A stretch of DNA of 64,000 bases from Synaphobranchus kaupii. Its lineage: Eukaryota > Chordata > Actinopteri > Anguilliformes > Synaphobranchidae. Under the pieces are notes generated by a model, which was not told the origin of the DNA, made no database searches, and worked only from the letters and a program-made list of their open reading frames with translations. Positions 1 to 12,929 of the stretch are shown here, piece after piece; position 1 is the stretch's first letter; each line of letters starts with the position of its first letter. A program made the translations under genes and the position numbers. Location: the NCBI GenBank assembly GCA_029718625.1, contig CM056379.1:50861579-50925578 (forward strand), read 5' to 3'.

Positions 1-868
1 GTAGGCCATTGTCTTGTCAGTATCGATGAAAGGAGCCCCTGTAGCCCAATGGGAATGGACATAAAATGAGGCGGAACCAAAGTTGCATCTTCCAATGACA
101 GAGCTAGCCGCCTCACTTCAGCATTCAGCAATCAACATTTTAACGTCTGCCGCTGAGAAGATGCAAGATCATTTGACGCTGTCGTCGCTGAAGAACAAAA
201 GTGGGATATAGGTAGGGGAGGTCGAACGTTCTGCCCGCAATGTAATCACAATGGGCATTCCACACACAAAACAAAAAACTAAATTGACGTCTGGGCTCAT
301 TTCAACATGTCATTTAACAAGGAAATCTACTAAACAAGAGTAGATGAAGCTATTTATTTGTTTCAGAAGTGTACTTACACTTCAACAATGTTATTTTTTT
401 ACTTTAGAAGCCAGACATTATGCTAATTTGACTGTTTACGAGCATTTGTGCCTGTACTTAACGCTGTACCAAAATCAATGGGGTCATTATAAAACATCCA
501 ACCACATTGAAGTCGTTAATACACATTTTATTACAAGAAAAACTCACTGTGAAATGTTTTAGGTGTTAATCGATCGGTATGTATCGATACTTTCGTCTAT
601 TTAGGTGTCCTGAAAACGTTACATGTGCCGCGCCTCCTGCGGGACTTAGAATTCTACAGCCACTTCAGAAGCAAAATGGCACCAAAAAAATAAGGCGCTC
701 GCCACCTTATTCGAAATAACCCCAGAAGGGATTTTGTAATAGTGAAAAGAAATGTTATTCAAATTGTGGCCAACCCGTCTTGATATCATGCCGATTGTTC
801 AAATCTGATTGGTCCAAGATATGCTGGCAAAGAGGCGCTTTGAAATGTTTTCTGATGTGGCTAGGTCA

Positions 869-1220
869 GTAAACTCCAGATGAACAACGACATTTTTACA
901 TGTAGATCTTCATCAAAATCTCGTCTACAGTATGGTATAAAGCATTTTAATATTGCGAATGGGTGTTTTTTTAAATTAACATGAAAAGGGAACAAGCACC
1001 TTATAGATTCCGAATCCAAAAACTGAGAATTCTGATAACCAGTGCCAGCTAAAGTCGCTAGCTGCTATGTTTTTCTCTGGACCATATCGCCGGTAAACTC
1101 CATATGAACAACGACATTTTTACATGTAGATCTTCATCAAAATCTCGTCTACAGTATGGTATAAAGCATTTTAATATTGCGAATGGGTGTTTTTTTTAAT
1201 TAACATGAAAAGGGAACATG
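869..1220. repeat. Direct repeat of about 125 bp, period 224
   Basis: Nearly identical copies at about 869-996 and 1093-1220, both containing AACGACATTTTTACATGTAG and ending AACATGAAAAGGGAACA. The spacer holds unrelated sequence. They abut the 3' tail of the LINE. Confidence 0.8.
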
Positions 1221-1227
1221 GGTCAGA

Positions 1228-3237
1228 CCCAAGTCAAGTCAAGTCAAGTCAAGTTTATTTGTATAGCACATTTCATACACTAGGCAACTCAAAGTGCTTT
1301 ACATAAGACATAGAAAGACATTATATAAAAAGTAAATTAGAATTGAAACAATGTTAATAAGAAGTTAAAACAGTTATAATAAAACGCAATACTGGTTGGG
1401 CCCACAAAACAAATACCCAACAAACACTCCTACCACAAACAGCCTGCTACCTGCAATCTGCTACGCATCGTACAGCCTCTCTCTCTGGGTGATATTATAC
1501 CTGCCAGGTCCGCTGCAGGTGCCTGCCAGCTACGCTGCAGGACTTTTGTAAAAATATTATTAGCCCATGGGTGGGAGCAGCATACAGCCTCCACAGTTTG
1601 AATCACTCCACAGAGTGACGGACCCGTCGGTCACTAATCAAACTTTAAAGTTGAGCGCACTACAGCCTCAAGTTGAGCGCACTACGGCCTCTTTTTACGT
1701 ATTAGCCCATGGGTGGGAGCAGCATACAGCCTCCACAGTTTGAATCACTCCACAGAGTGACGGACCCGTCGGTCACTAATCAGACTTTTAATCAAACTTT
1801 TAAGTTGAGCGGACTATTTATAGAGGACTTTTCAGGTGCTCAACAGATAACAGGCAACAACTGACATCAGATAACAGTATTTATCTAAGTATATGCGGTG
1901 CAGAAAAAGAAAGAATAAAACAAATAATAAAAAGAGATAAAAAATAAATAAAAGATAAAACAGCTTTAAAGGATAAATAAGCTTAAAAATAAATAAATTA
2001 GAAAAGATAGAAGTGCCTCTGTCTTTTTAATAGACAGACAGGAGCTAATGGAACACTCTAGGATAAATAAAACAAGAAACAATAGAGTTAAAAATACCGG
2101 CTGGGCTTAATAAAAGTACAGTAAAATGCAGTACAATACAGCAAAATTTCAATTAAAGGCCCGTGAGAAGAGCAAAGTTTTCAGACCAGATTTAAAAGAC
2201 ATAATACAAGAGGCATGTCTAAGGTCGTAGGGTAATAGGTTCCAGCTATGGGTAGCGTAAAAACTAAAGGCTGCCTCCCCATTTTTTGTTTTAACCTTGG
2301 GCACAATGAGCTGATCCGATCCCAAAGATCTGAGAGATCTGTTTGGTTTATATGGCCTGAGCATTTCCAAGATGTATTTTGGTCCTAAGCCGTTGAGTGA
2401 TTTATAAACTATTAGCATCACTTTGAAATCTATTCTATAGTGGACTGGAAGCCAGTGTAATGATCTAAGGATTGGAGTAATGTGTGCACTTCTTTTAGTC
2501 CTTGTAAGAAGCCTGGCAGCAGCGTTTTGTATAAGTTGGAGCCGTTTAATGGACTTTTTTGAGAGACCAGTGAAAAGAGCATTACAGTAATCAACCCTAC
2601 TTGAAATGAAGGCATGAATGAGGGTTTCTAGGTCTTGTTTAGACATAAACCCTTTGACTCTTGCTATATTCTTAAGATGATAAAAGGCAGATTTGGTTAT
2701 TGACTTGACATGGTTATCAAAGTTGAGATCAGAGTCAATGAGTACACCTAGGTTTCTGGCCTGCAATGTTGTTCGTAAACCAAGAGTGTCAAGGTGGAGA
2801 GCTATTTTTTGTCTCGGTTCTTTGCTCCCGAAAACAATAATTTCGGTTTTGTCTTTGTTTAGCTGGAGGAAGTTTTGACACATCCAGCTGTTAACTTGCT
2901 TTAAACATTTGTATAGGGAGTCAATAGGGTTGTAGTCGTCAGGAGTAAATGACAGGTAAATTTGTGTGTCATCCGCATAGCTGTGGTATGACATTTGGTA
3001 CCTTTGAAAGATTTGACCGAGGGGGAGCATATATAAGTTGAACAATAGAGGACCGAGGATGGAACCTTGGGGGACCCCGGAGGTCAGAGTAGTCCGTTCT
3101 GATTGGTAGTTATTAATGGTTACAAAGTAATCTCTATCTTGTAGGTAAGATTTGAACCAGTTTAAAGCTGTGCCCGAGAGCCCAATCCAATGATGTAGTC
3201 TGTCAATGAGTATTTGATGATCTATAGTATCAAAGGC
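1228..3237 (-). mobile_element. 5'-truncated L2/CR1-clade LINE
   Basis: Minus-strand frame starting at AFDTID (3237) with the reverse transcriptase motifs GVPQGSILGPLLF and YADD (2979-2968), then the C-terminal RT extension with HWLPVHYRIDFK and ending at 2149. The 3'UTR holds two copies of a 143-bp internal repeat (about 1556-1655 and 1699-1795). The 3' tail is a TTGACTTGACTTG-type repeat (1228-1252 on the opposite strand). The endonuclease and RT fingers are lost. The frame is open over its last 298 codons. Confidence 0.85.
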
Positions 3238-3978
3238 TCAGACGCATTAAGTAGGCTAATCAATGTTACTGTTGCGAATACAGTGGAATTCTGAAGCCGC
3301 GGGACCCGCCAAGTTTGAAACTGAGACGTTTGGCAAGTATGGCGTTTTGGGAGTACATATTTAATTAAATACAACACGCCATAACAATATATGTGAGTAA
3401 ATGTGTAGAGTATATTAGTTTTCCTGTACGAATACCACAAAATATCGGTTCTTGTTGTTGAAAAAATAAGGATAACGGTATCCTAAAAGCAGCACAGATG
3501 ACGATGTCTTTCCGTCCAACGAGAGTGATTACACGGAAGTGAAACGGGCTAATTAAAAAAATTATTTTAAAGCGAACAAACGTCCTTTTTCTGACAAGCT
3601 AGCGATTTATATATTGTTATTTGATTATATTGTAGCATTTAGGACAATATACATGAAAAATAAGCTGGGAAAATATGTTTTCTGAAAAATCACAAAAACA
3701 GGTTTGACCTCCCTAATAGGTAACGTTAGGTAGCTAAACTGAAGTTCAAATGTGTTATTTTTATGTGGACTGTAATGGACTAGATAATAGAAGTTAAAAG
3801 GTAAATACATAACGTAACTTCTAGATAGCGTTAGCTAGCTAAGTGAACGCTAACACAGGCTCGGCTAGCGCTAAGCAAATGCCAACGGGCTCGGCTAAGA
3901 CATAACGTTAGCTTAAGATAGCTAACGTTAGCTAGCTAGAATCTATTACATTAACGTATGAATGATGAAAGGCTTAGT

Positions 3979-4089
3979 AACATTGGAGTACTTAGCACTG
4001 AGGCCAGGAGGGCAAAGTTACTCAACCTGGATGATTTTGTCAAACATTTTGCCAGCCACCACCAAAACAGAAGAATAAAACTGTTTTAA
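3979..4089 (+). pseudogene. hAT transposase C-terminal tail, solo exon
   Basis: Open 37-codon stretch preceded by GGCTTAG (possible acceptor) and ending in TAA. It reads NIGVLSTEARRAKLLNLDDF, then VKHFASHHQNRRIKLF-stop. The LSxE...LDLDxFVxxFAxxHxNRRIxL pattern resembles the extreme C-terminus of hAT-type transposases. AATAAA follows at about 4198. No other transposase part was found nearby. A host 3' exon derived from a transposase is the alternative. Confidence 0.35.
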
Positions 4090-4933
4090 TCAATTTAAAG
4101 GATCGTACAGGACCCACATGTCTAAAAGAGTGGTATGGTCCTTTTAAGGATTAATCATGCTGCTGCCATTCTGGATAAAATTATGTTTGTGTTTGAGAAT
4201 AAATAAGAAGGCCTTGTCACAAATGTCAGCTCCGCTGTTTATTCAAGTGTAGGTAATGTTGCTTACCTGGCATTGTCTGATTACAGTATCTACATATTTG
4301 CATGGAACTTATGGCTCAAGTTTATAAAAATGCAAAAAATATCTTCATATATATGGAGCCAATCCCCCCCACACAAATACCTTTTTTGCCCACCAGTCAC
4401 AGAAGTGACCAGTCAAGAGCTAAATGGTTATGTTTTGTTTTTTGTATTCATTTTATTTTATATATTTTTAGGTTCAAAACCTCATTGTACTGTGTACTGT
4501 ACAAACTACTGTGAATATTGGAATATTGTACATAGTACTTTTCTATTTACTTTGCTTTTATGGCCTTTTATCCATTTTCATACTGTTAATATGTAAAATA
4601 GTTATTTATTTATGTTTGTATCTTTAATATTCGGAATAAACAATTTAACTGTTAAAACGTTAATTCTGACCTGGACTGTATCCATTTATTCTCATGCTAT
4701 TTTATTTTGTTTTAGGGGTGCTCTTAATATTACTGGCTGTCGCCACCTAATGGTCATTTATGTAGTGTAGCTACAGGCAGTTAGCTATAATAGTGTACAG
4801 ATTTATTTTGACTTTATTGTTTGGGTACAAACACATTTATTTATAATCTTACTTTTCTCTATCTATACTACATGGGTATTGAAGATTTGCATGACTATTT
4901 AACTACCTGCAAAACTGTACACAGTAAGGGGAC

Positions 4934-5168
4934 GGGCAGTGTAGTATAATGGTTAAGGAACTGGCCTTGTAACCGAAAGGTTGCAGGTTCCATTCCCAGG
5001 TAGGACACTGCCGTTGTGCCCTTGAGCAAGGTACTTAACCTGAATCGCTTCAGTATATATCCAGCTGTATAAATGGATAATATGTAAAAAAATGCTAAAT
5101 AGTTGTGTAAGTCGCTCTGGATAAGAGCGTCTGCTAAATGCCTGTAATGTAATGTAATGTATGTAATG
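4934..5168 (+). mobile_element. tRNA-derived SINE
   Basis: The tRNA-like head has an A box (TAGTATAATGG, 4942-4952) and a B box (GGTTCCATTCC, 4986-4996, one base off consensus). It is followed by a SINE body and a tail with GTCGCTCTGGATAAGAGCGT then CTGCTAAATG, ending in (TGTAA)n. The tail resembles those shared between fish SINEs and L2-type LINEs, which would supply the retrotransposition machinery. Confidence 0.85.
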
Positions 5169-5348
5169 GGACACTATACAATAAAGGGTAAATAAAAGGC
5201 ATTATCTTTCAGTATATTGGTTATGATAGAACAGTAGAATAATATTGAAGCAGAAGAATAAAATGGAAATCTGAACAAGTGCTACAATCTTGAGGGGATA
5301 TTCAACCATACAGTTTGGAAATGTATAATGCAACATTTAATATATGTA

Positions 5349-5682
5349 CAGTGCCTTTGGAAAGTATCCAAACCCATAGGATTTTTTTCAAATTGTGCTA
5401 TGTTGAAAGCTCAAATTAACATTTCAATTGACTTTTTTTGTTACACATTCACATGAAGTGCTCTATAATGTCAAAGTAGAGAAAAAAATACACCCTTTGC
5501 TGTAAAGGCTTAAAAATAAGCTCTGGTGTATCCAATAGTGAAATATCTAAACATTTTACTCCACTTTGACATTATAGAGCACTTTGTGTAGATGAGTAAC
5601 AAAAAGCCCATTTAAACATATCTTAATTTGAGCTGTCAAACAGCAAAATTTGAAAGGGTGTTCATACTTTCTGAAGGCACTG
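5349..5682. mobile_element. Tc1/mariner-type MITE
   Basis: 334-bp non-coding element flanked by TA (5347-5348 and 5683-5684). TIRs are CAGTGCCTTTGGAAAGTAT and the matching CTTTCTGAAGGCACTG. An inner inverted repeat (GTGCTCTATAATGTCAAAG and its complement) makes the whole element foldable. Confidence 0.85.
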
Positions 5683-6431
5683 TATGATTACCTAGAATCA
5701 GGGGCAGGTATAAAAAAAAAGGTTAGGCTAGGGCTAAGGTTTGGTCGTATAAATACACGTGTGTCTGCTGTACGCGGCAAAAAAAAAAATGGTAAGCCTT
5801 GATGGCTGGCCCCCCTCCTCTGGGTCTGTGTCCCAGCCTGGCCCCCCCCCCCCCCCCCCTCGCGTTTGCGCAGGACTTTTATTTTGAATACTTCCCTGCG
5901 AATCTGCCCTCTTACTGTCGCTGACGGTCGCTCATTTCACGGTACTCGGAGCTAGGATCGGAAATGTTTAGAAAACCCTTAATTGGTTTTAGCCCTGAGT
6001 TTGTACAGGATCGGTTACCGAAACCAACCCAACCTGTAGAATCATTTTACTTGGGTCATAAATATGAATGGTAGCCTACTCCCAAGTTTCGTGGGAATTT
6101 CTAACATCTTCGCAGTTAATTTGACAGTTGAACATTCGTGTTTATTATATTATTATTATTATTATTATTATATGGTATCTCTATATCATGGCAACCGATT
6201 GTAGCTTAACTTGGACGGAGGAGACGCGTTGCATCTCCGTAAACACTTGGAAAGCGGCAAATGATCCACGTTGTTTATTTATTTTCCAACTGTAACGTTA
6301 AATGTCGATAGTTACCAAGGAATGCAGAAGATAAAATCGGATATCAAGGAAACGTGCTGGGTGGAGCGCATTCTAGGTTTGGAAAACCACAGAACATAAT
6401 GCATTTCCTCTCCTCTCATAAGGTTAGCTGA
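5683..6431. other. Intergenic, no gene seen
   Basis: Contains a run of about 18 C near 5841, a short ATT microsatellite near 6146-6171 and otherwise unremarkable sequence. No frame with family features. Confidence 0.6.
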
Positions 6432-6592
6432 CCAGGGGCTGTTTCACGAAGCAGAATTACCGAGTTAGCTTTATAACCTGCACTGAGTAAAAACCCGGAA
6501 CAGCTCTTTTTCTTCAGTCCATGTTCCAGATTTGGGAGGGTTCCTGGTTTTACTCAGTGTAGTTATTCAGTAAGCTTCGTGAAACAGGCCAC
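6432..6592. mobile_element. Short foldback MITE
   Basis: Inverted ends GGCTGTTTCACGAAGC and GCTTCGTGAAACAGGCC bound about 160 bp with a second inner inverted pair (CTGAGTAAAAACC / GGTTTTACTCAG). Non-coding; superfamily not determined. Confidence 0.7.
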
Positions 6593-6852
6593 TAGAGCGG
6601 TCATTCGCTAGCTTCCATTAGCTGCTATTCAAAACAAACTTAAGTCGGTCACGTTAATCCCATTAATTTATTCGATATGAAAATAAATGCCTGTTAAAAT
6701 ACGGGGGTGAATCTAAATGTACACTGTCCTAAATATATATGTTATATCTCAATCGGTAGCCTAGGCTACTCATGAATTATAATGTTAGCTAAGTAAAATG
6801 GTGATAGCTAATTAAAAGAGCACATGAGGTCTGTGGATGCATCTCACGTTAA

Positions 6853-9800
6853 AGGGATAGTTCGGAATTTTGGACATAATGGGCCCTATCTTACACCCGG
6901 CGCAAAGCGGCGCTAACCCAAACGCAAGTGTCTTTGCTATCTTACACCCGGCGGTAGGTCCATAATAACGCCTAACGCTTACGTCCTTTAACTAGCATGT
7001 ATTATTGCGCCATCACAAGTGAACTGGGCGTGTTGGTCTTAAGATGAGGAGTGGCCAGGATTCTTTTTGGCGTATTGCTATCTTGAGCCAGCAGAAAGCG
7101 CTTGCGCTAGAACCACCACAAACCTGGTATAAAGTCATGTCGCAGTTGTTTACATGTTATTTTAACGGCGCATATAAGTGCGTCTACATAGGTGTGTGCA
7201 CAACGCGCATACCCTCCTGTCTGTTACACACAGGGGCGTGCACAAGCATGACTAAAATATCTAGATCACAATGTGAAATATTATTATTGTGTAGGCTATA
7301 TCAAAAATGCATAATAATAAAAGGTTCCATAGGTCCACATACCTTTCCCTCAGCGAAGGGAAACAATGCCACATTACATTGCTCTCAGCCCACTCCATCA
7401 ACATCCAGGCGATGTGCGATGGTACGGGACAATGGCTATCCATTAAAAAGGAGCTGATAACACCTATAGCTATCAAGCCTAATGCGCAAATTGTCTTTGC
7501 ACCTAATGCGTGAATTGTCATTCAATGGAAAACTCGCGTACTGCAATAGACGGACATTTGCATTCTAAAAATGCGCTTCAGATGTCATTACAATACAGCT
7601 CTGTTTATCTAGGAATACAGCCTGTAAGTAGGCTAAATAGAATGGTTTGTGACTGAAAAAAGTTCAAAACCTTGTCCAGTGAATATTGCTTTTATTGTTT
7701 TTCAAATAGCCTAGGCTACAGCGGACTCACTGTGCATAATGTTTTTTCGATAGACTATGGTTAAAAAACGGAGATAAATGTCATCATGTTAACTGAATTG
7801 TAGCCTAACCTTAGCTATTCTTCGTCCTTCATATTTTTTAAATTACAGTGACAAGGTTTCCATACCCTCAGCTTATTAAAACCCCGCTGATTTCACCTGT
7901 TATTCCATAACTGAACAAAAGATTTTAAAGAGAACTAAGTGTCTAATTAGAAACTAATTGTTACACAATTAATTTACAATTAATTTTTATTCCATTATCT
8001 GCATGTTCGCTTTACAAGAGCAGGTCTGTTTCCCCTGCTGTACATCGCACTTTTCACGGTCTTCCTGGGAAAGTGAATCGTTTTAAAGTATTACGCTACC
8101 AGTAAAACAGGTTGGTCACATTTCCATAAGCAGGACATTATAAAACAAGGGAAAATATGCTGAACCTATGGGTTGCCAACCTGACAGATTTGTTGTATTT
8201 AGTGTCATCATTAAGGCAAAATAATGTTAGTTATGTTATTAATCTAAATTAGAATGCAGGTAGCCTAATGAACTTCGGATGAAGCTTGAACATGAGTTCA
8301 TTGCATAATCAAATGAAATTCGTTAAACAAGCAGGCTAATTTGGCGTTTTCTAAGGTGAGAAGGAAGCAATTGGTCGCTTATTCTCAGCTGTTGCAGGTG
8401 CTTTTAACTAAATTTAACAGCATATATTTTGTAAACAGCACTGTCAGGAATTACCGGGAATACTACTACTGCTACTGATCCATATAGCCTATTCCTTGAT
8501 CGCACTAAACACGCACGAGCATGTCTGTTTCGCCATCATAAGCAATCCGCCAAGGTGGAAAAGCAGGCTTTTAAAGGGAATGGGATATGACATTTTGATT
8601 GGTTTATTGCATGTCACGCCCAAGGCACACCTATAATTAATGAAGAGACTAGGTTCAGCCCAGTTGCACCTTGCGCCGTGCTTAGCGCCCAAAAAACACG
8701 CAGTTAAAATAGCAAAAGTGGACTTGGACACGCCCTAAATGGACTTAGCGCCATGCGCTTAGACTAAGCGCCAAGATCGCCAAGATAGGGCCCCACGTCC
8801 TTTAACTACCATGTATTCTTGCGCCCATTACAAGTGAACTGGGCGTGTTGGTCTTAAGACGAGGAGTGGCCAGGATTCTTTCTGGCGTATTGCTATCTTG
8901 AGCCAGCAGAAAGCGCTTGCGCTAGAACCACCACAAACCTGGTCTAAAGTCATGTCGCAGTTGTTTACATGTTATTTTAACGGCGCATATAAGTGCGTCT
9001 ACATAGGCGTGTGCACAACGCGTGTACCATCCTGTCTGTTACACACAGGGCGCGCACAAGCATGACTAAAATATCTAGATCACAATGCGAAATATTATTA
9101 TTGTGTAGGCTACGTCAAAAATGCATAATCCACATATATACCTTTCCCTCAGCGAAGGGAAACGATGCCACATTACATTGCTCTCAGCCCACTCCATCAA
9201 CATCCAGGCGATGGTACGGGACAATGGCTATCCGTTAAAAAGGAGCTGATAACACCTATATCAAGCCTAATGCGCGAATTGTCATTTACACCTAATGCGT
9301 GAATTGTCATTCAATGGAAAACTCGCGCACTGCAATAGACGGACATTTGAGTTTTGAAAATGCGCTTCAGATGTCATTACAATACAGGTCTGTTTATCTA
9401 GGAATACAGCCTGTAAGTAAATAGAATGGTTTGTGACTGAAAAAAAGTTTAAAACCTTGTCCAGTGAATAGCCTATTGCTTTTATTGTTTTTCAAATAGC
9501 CTAGGCTGCAGCGGATTCGCTATGCCTATGGTTAAAAAAACGGAGATACGTTTAAATGTCACCATGTTAACTGAATTGTAACCTTAGTTATTCTTCGTCC
9601 TTCATATTTTTTAAATTACAGTGACAAGGTTTCCATACCCTCAGCTTATTAAAACCCTGTTGATTTCACCTGTTATTCCATAACTGAACAAAATATTTTA
9701 AAAACTAAGCGTCTAATTAGAAACGAAAACAAATTTGCAGCACGTTACAATTAATTCACAATTAATTTAAATACCATTATCTGCATGTGCGCTTTAGAGG

Positions 9801-10737
9801 AGCAGGTCTGTTTCCCCTGCTGTTAATCACACTTTTAACGGTCTTCCTGGGAAAGTGGATTGTTTTAAAGCATTACGCTACCAGTAAAACTGGTTGGTCA
9901 CATTTCCATAAGCAGGACATTATAAAAGAAGGGAAAATATGCGTGAACCTATGGGTTGCCAACCTGACAGCTTTGACAGATTTGTTGTCATCATTAAGGT
10001 AAAATAACGTTATTTATTTTATTAATCAAAATTAGAATGCAGGTAATGAACTTCGGATGAAGCTTGAACATGAGTTCATTGCTTCATTGCATAATCAAAG
10101 GAAATTCGTTAAACAAGCAGGCTAATTTGGCGTTTTCTAAGGTGAGACGGAAGCCATTGGTAGCTTATTCTCAGCTGTTGCAGGTGCCTTTAACTAAATT
10201 TAACCGCATATATTTTGTAGAATAACAGCACTGTCGGGAATTACCGGGAACTCATAATGGTTTGTCCGAATAATATTTATCATAGGCTACTATTGATCCA
10301 TATAGCCTATTCCTTGATCGCACTAAACACGCACGAGCATGTCTGTTTCGCCATCATATAAGCAATCCGCCAAGGTGGAAAAGCAGGCTTTTAAAGGGAA
10401 TGGGATATGACATTTTGATTGGTTTATTGCATGTCACGCCCAAGACACACCTATAATTAATGAAGAGACTAGGTTCAGCCAACTTGCACGCTGCGCGTGC
10501 TTAGCGCCCAAAAAACACGCCGTTAAAATAGCAAAAGTGGCCTTGGACACGCCCTAAATGGACTTTGCGCGTAGACCAAGCGCCAAGATCGCCAAGATAG
10601 GGCCCAATGTCTCAATTACGACTTACCCATGACGTAGTTGATTGATGGAAACCATTTTCAGCTAATTCCATGCTGTCCCTTCTTTTGGACATACAGACGT
10701 TGCTAATGCTAGCGCAACTCTAAGGTAACCGGTAGCT
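6853..10737. mobile_element. TTAA-flanked MITE (left part), interrupted
   Basis: Sequence starting AGGGATAGTTCGGAATTTTG after TTAA runs to 6880, is interrupted by the 3.7-kb Harbinger-like insertion, and resumes at 10606 (ATGTCTCAATTACGACTTAC) to about 10737. The right half is missing. It matches the copies at 31785 and 53182. Confidence 0.8.
6881..10605. mobile_element. Harbinger-like element, tandem dimer
   Basis: Outer ends are GGGCCCTATCTT and AGATAGGGCCC with a 3-bp duplication AAT (6878-6880, 10606-10608). A further internal AGATAGGGCCCC end lies at 8784-8794. The segment after it (8795-10605) is a diverged copy of 6981-8793, so the element is two copies in tandem sharing one outer target duplication. 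Both copies carry the same non-coding body; only short broken frames are present. Superfamily is inferred from TIR and TSD size only. Confidence 0.7.
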
Positions 10738-11326
10738 ACACAGTCATTATTATGTGAGAAGCTAAATAGCCAGGAACATAACCTATTAAATAAACTTGAA
10801 TCAGACAAATAACTAGTGGCTAGTGATTTTAATATAGGAATAGATAGATAATGTTCTATACGGTTTTTGGTGAATTTATACAGTTTTGTCCTATGCAAGT
10901 TGTTTCCATCACGTCTCCGGTGTCTGTGTAGCCTACTTAAGGTAGCCTACTACTGCGGTAGATGAGTAACTGTTGGACCCAGCCATTCGTGAACTGTTCG
11001 TGCGCTTCCGAGGTACCGGCTGCTGAAGGCATTCTCTGCCCGCCTCCCGTCGTAGGCTGAGATGCGTCCCTATCCCTGACTGCCCCCTGCATTACACACA
11101 ATCTGGCTGATTTACCTGAAAATGTTGTAGCGATCCGTCAGAATCAATACACACACAGTTAACGTTACAGATCTGCGAATAAACGGTTTATTTAACGCGT
11201 TTGTTTACTAAAGAAACCCGCTCTTTTTAAGGGAAACGGGAAGATTAGTGAATTACTTGACTCAGACACGGGTCCAGAGGGAGAGTATACTCCCAATTTG
11301 GCGGCTGGTCTAGAATGCAACGCTTG

Positions 11327-11455
11327 TGACGTCAGCTTTCCGAACTCTATTGAAGTGACGTCACAAAAGAAAGGTAAGAATGATACATAATAACATGCTT
11401 CGATGCTATTTTTGGAACACGTCACAGTACCGTGAAGGGGTATCTGCTATAAATT
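11327..11455 (+). promoter_or_regulatory. Candidate promoter: two CRE sites and a TATA-like box
   Basis: Full palindromic CREs (TGACGTCA) lie at 11327-11334 and 11356-11363, a third related CACGTCAC at 11419-11426, and TATAAATT at 11448-11455. Spacing and order fit a CREB/ATF-type promoter reading plus, towards the candidate exons at 12605 and 12930. A frame without stops also crosses the CREs (about 11197-11365, followed by GTAAGA), so the stretch could instead be an exon. No transcript evidence is available. Confidence 0.35.
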
Positions 11456-11640
11456 AAATGAATTTGACAGCGTTTTTGGAGAAGTTAGGAGATCAGAGAT
11501 AAATCAGAAGAAAGAAGAACGACAAACGAAGAAACTATCTACGTATCTATTTTCCCTTTGAAAATAAGTAGCCTATTTAACTGTGTAGTTGGGAGAGGAA
11601 ATCGTAGGCTACAAAAACCGTTAATAAGTTAATTTTAAAA

Positions 11641-12536
11641 AATTCTAGCTGAACCATCTGCTTTATTTTGCTATCCCTAATCAGAGTTGGGGTACTGCAG
11701 TAATATTAGTTTTTCGGGGTAACGTGGTAATATAACGCATTATATATAAATGCGTGTAATAATGTTAGTTTACATTTTCGAAATTAGCAACGCGTTACTC
11801 AACCTAATATTGTAGGCTATGTTTCATGCTGCGTTTGATATGCTAATGCTATTTATTACGAAGAACTCCAATCGATTAATAATCGAGTGTGAAAGCCCTA
11901 TATATCATTTGATTAGCTTTTCATATTTGTCAATGTCGTTTTAAAAGCAACATTTTGAACACCCTGTTACTACATTTATATTGTCAATTGAAACGAACTG
12001 AATACGTTTAAGAAGGTTAATTAAAAAGGCATTTTCCATAGGTTTTGTCTGTTGAATTAGTCAGTCAACTCTAATGTAACAAAAGTGCAAAGCATTGTGA
12101 GAATGCAAGAACGAATACGGGTATACTTTTATTTTATCGGTTGCTATAGGCCTACTGGCTAGGAAGGTGATACATTTTTCAATCGTTTTGGAAAACAATC
12201 TACAACATATTTCAACAACATTTTATAATGAATACGTAGCCTAAGGTTAAATGGTCCTAATAATCATACTTCTGAAAGGGGAATAATTTAACACTGATTT
12301 AAGTGATTTTATGGCGCAAAGTATAAAATTTAGTAACGCAAATTAATATAACGGGTAATATAACGCATTACCATAATTGGAAAGTAATATAGTAATATAA
12401 CGCTTTACTTTAAAAAAAAGTAACTAATATGTAATATATTTACAATTTTCAAGTAACGCCCCCAAATATACACACATCGGACTCCCCATTACAAAAAGCT
12501 AGTTTTGCTAAATAAAGCAGATGTTTCAGCTAGAAA
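11641..12536. mobile_element. Possible DNA transposon with inverted ends
   Basis: Inverted flanks TTCTAGCTGAA...TCTGCTTTAT (11643-11667) and the complement near 12508-12535 enclose AT-rich sequence rich in GTAATATAACG repeats, reminiscent of fish hAT elements with TAACG-rich ends. Exact borders and TSD are unclear. It sits just upstream of the candidate exon at 12605. Confidence 0.45.
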
Positions 12537-12604
12537 ACAATTACTAAAGAAGAAGACCTCAGCCAAACGGAGTTGACAACATGTTATATTTTCTCATTTC
12601 ACAG

Positions 12605-12665
12605 CATTGCCAGGAAGTCAGGAAGGCATATTCACCTGCTCATGGAGGATTCGGAGGGAAATAAG
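12605..12665 (+). CDS. Candidate exon 1 of unrecognised coiled-coil gene
   Basis: 61-nt exon-like stretch between a TTTCACAG acceptor and an AAG/GTATGT donor. It reads IARKSGRHIHLLMEDSEGNK and ends in phase 0, matching the open frame of the next candidate exon. It enters in phase 2, so an upstream coding exon is needed and was not found. I do not recognise the family. Confidence 0.4.
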
Positions 12666-12929
12666 GTATGTTTTAGCATGTGTGCTAAGATTGGAAAGTA
12701 CTATAAAATAAGGATTAGTGATACATTTGCAGCTTTGCCAAAGGCTACAATTATGCCAACAGATTTGAGAGCCTCAAAACTCCTTGATGCACAGCAAAAG
12801 GGGTTTTGACTGGTTTTCAAATGAATAAAAATACATCAGGTTTTAACTCCGTTAGTAGAACAAAGTGGAAAGAAATTCCACACTGATCAGGAAAATCCTC
12901 ATCCTCATTATGTATTCTTATGTTTGTAG

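Noticed and set aside
7044..7457. 137-codon plus frame and its partner at 8993-9238
   Set aside because: Inside the two copies of the Harbinger-like dimer; the frames differ between copies and show no transposase motif.
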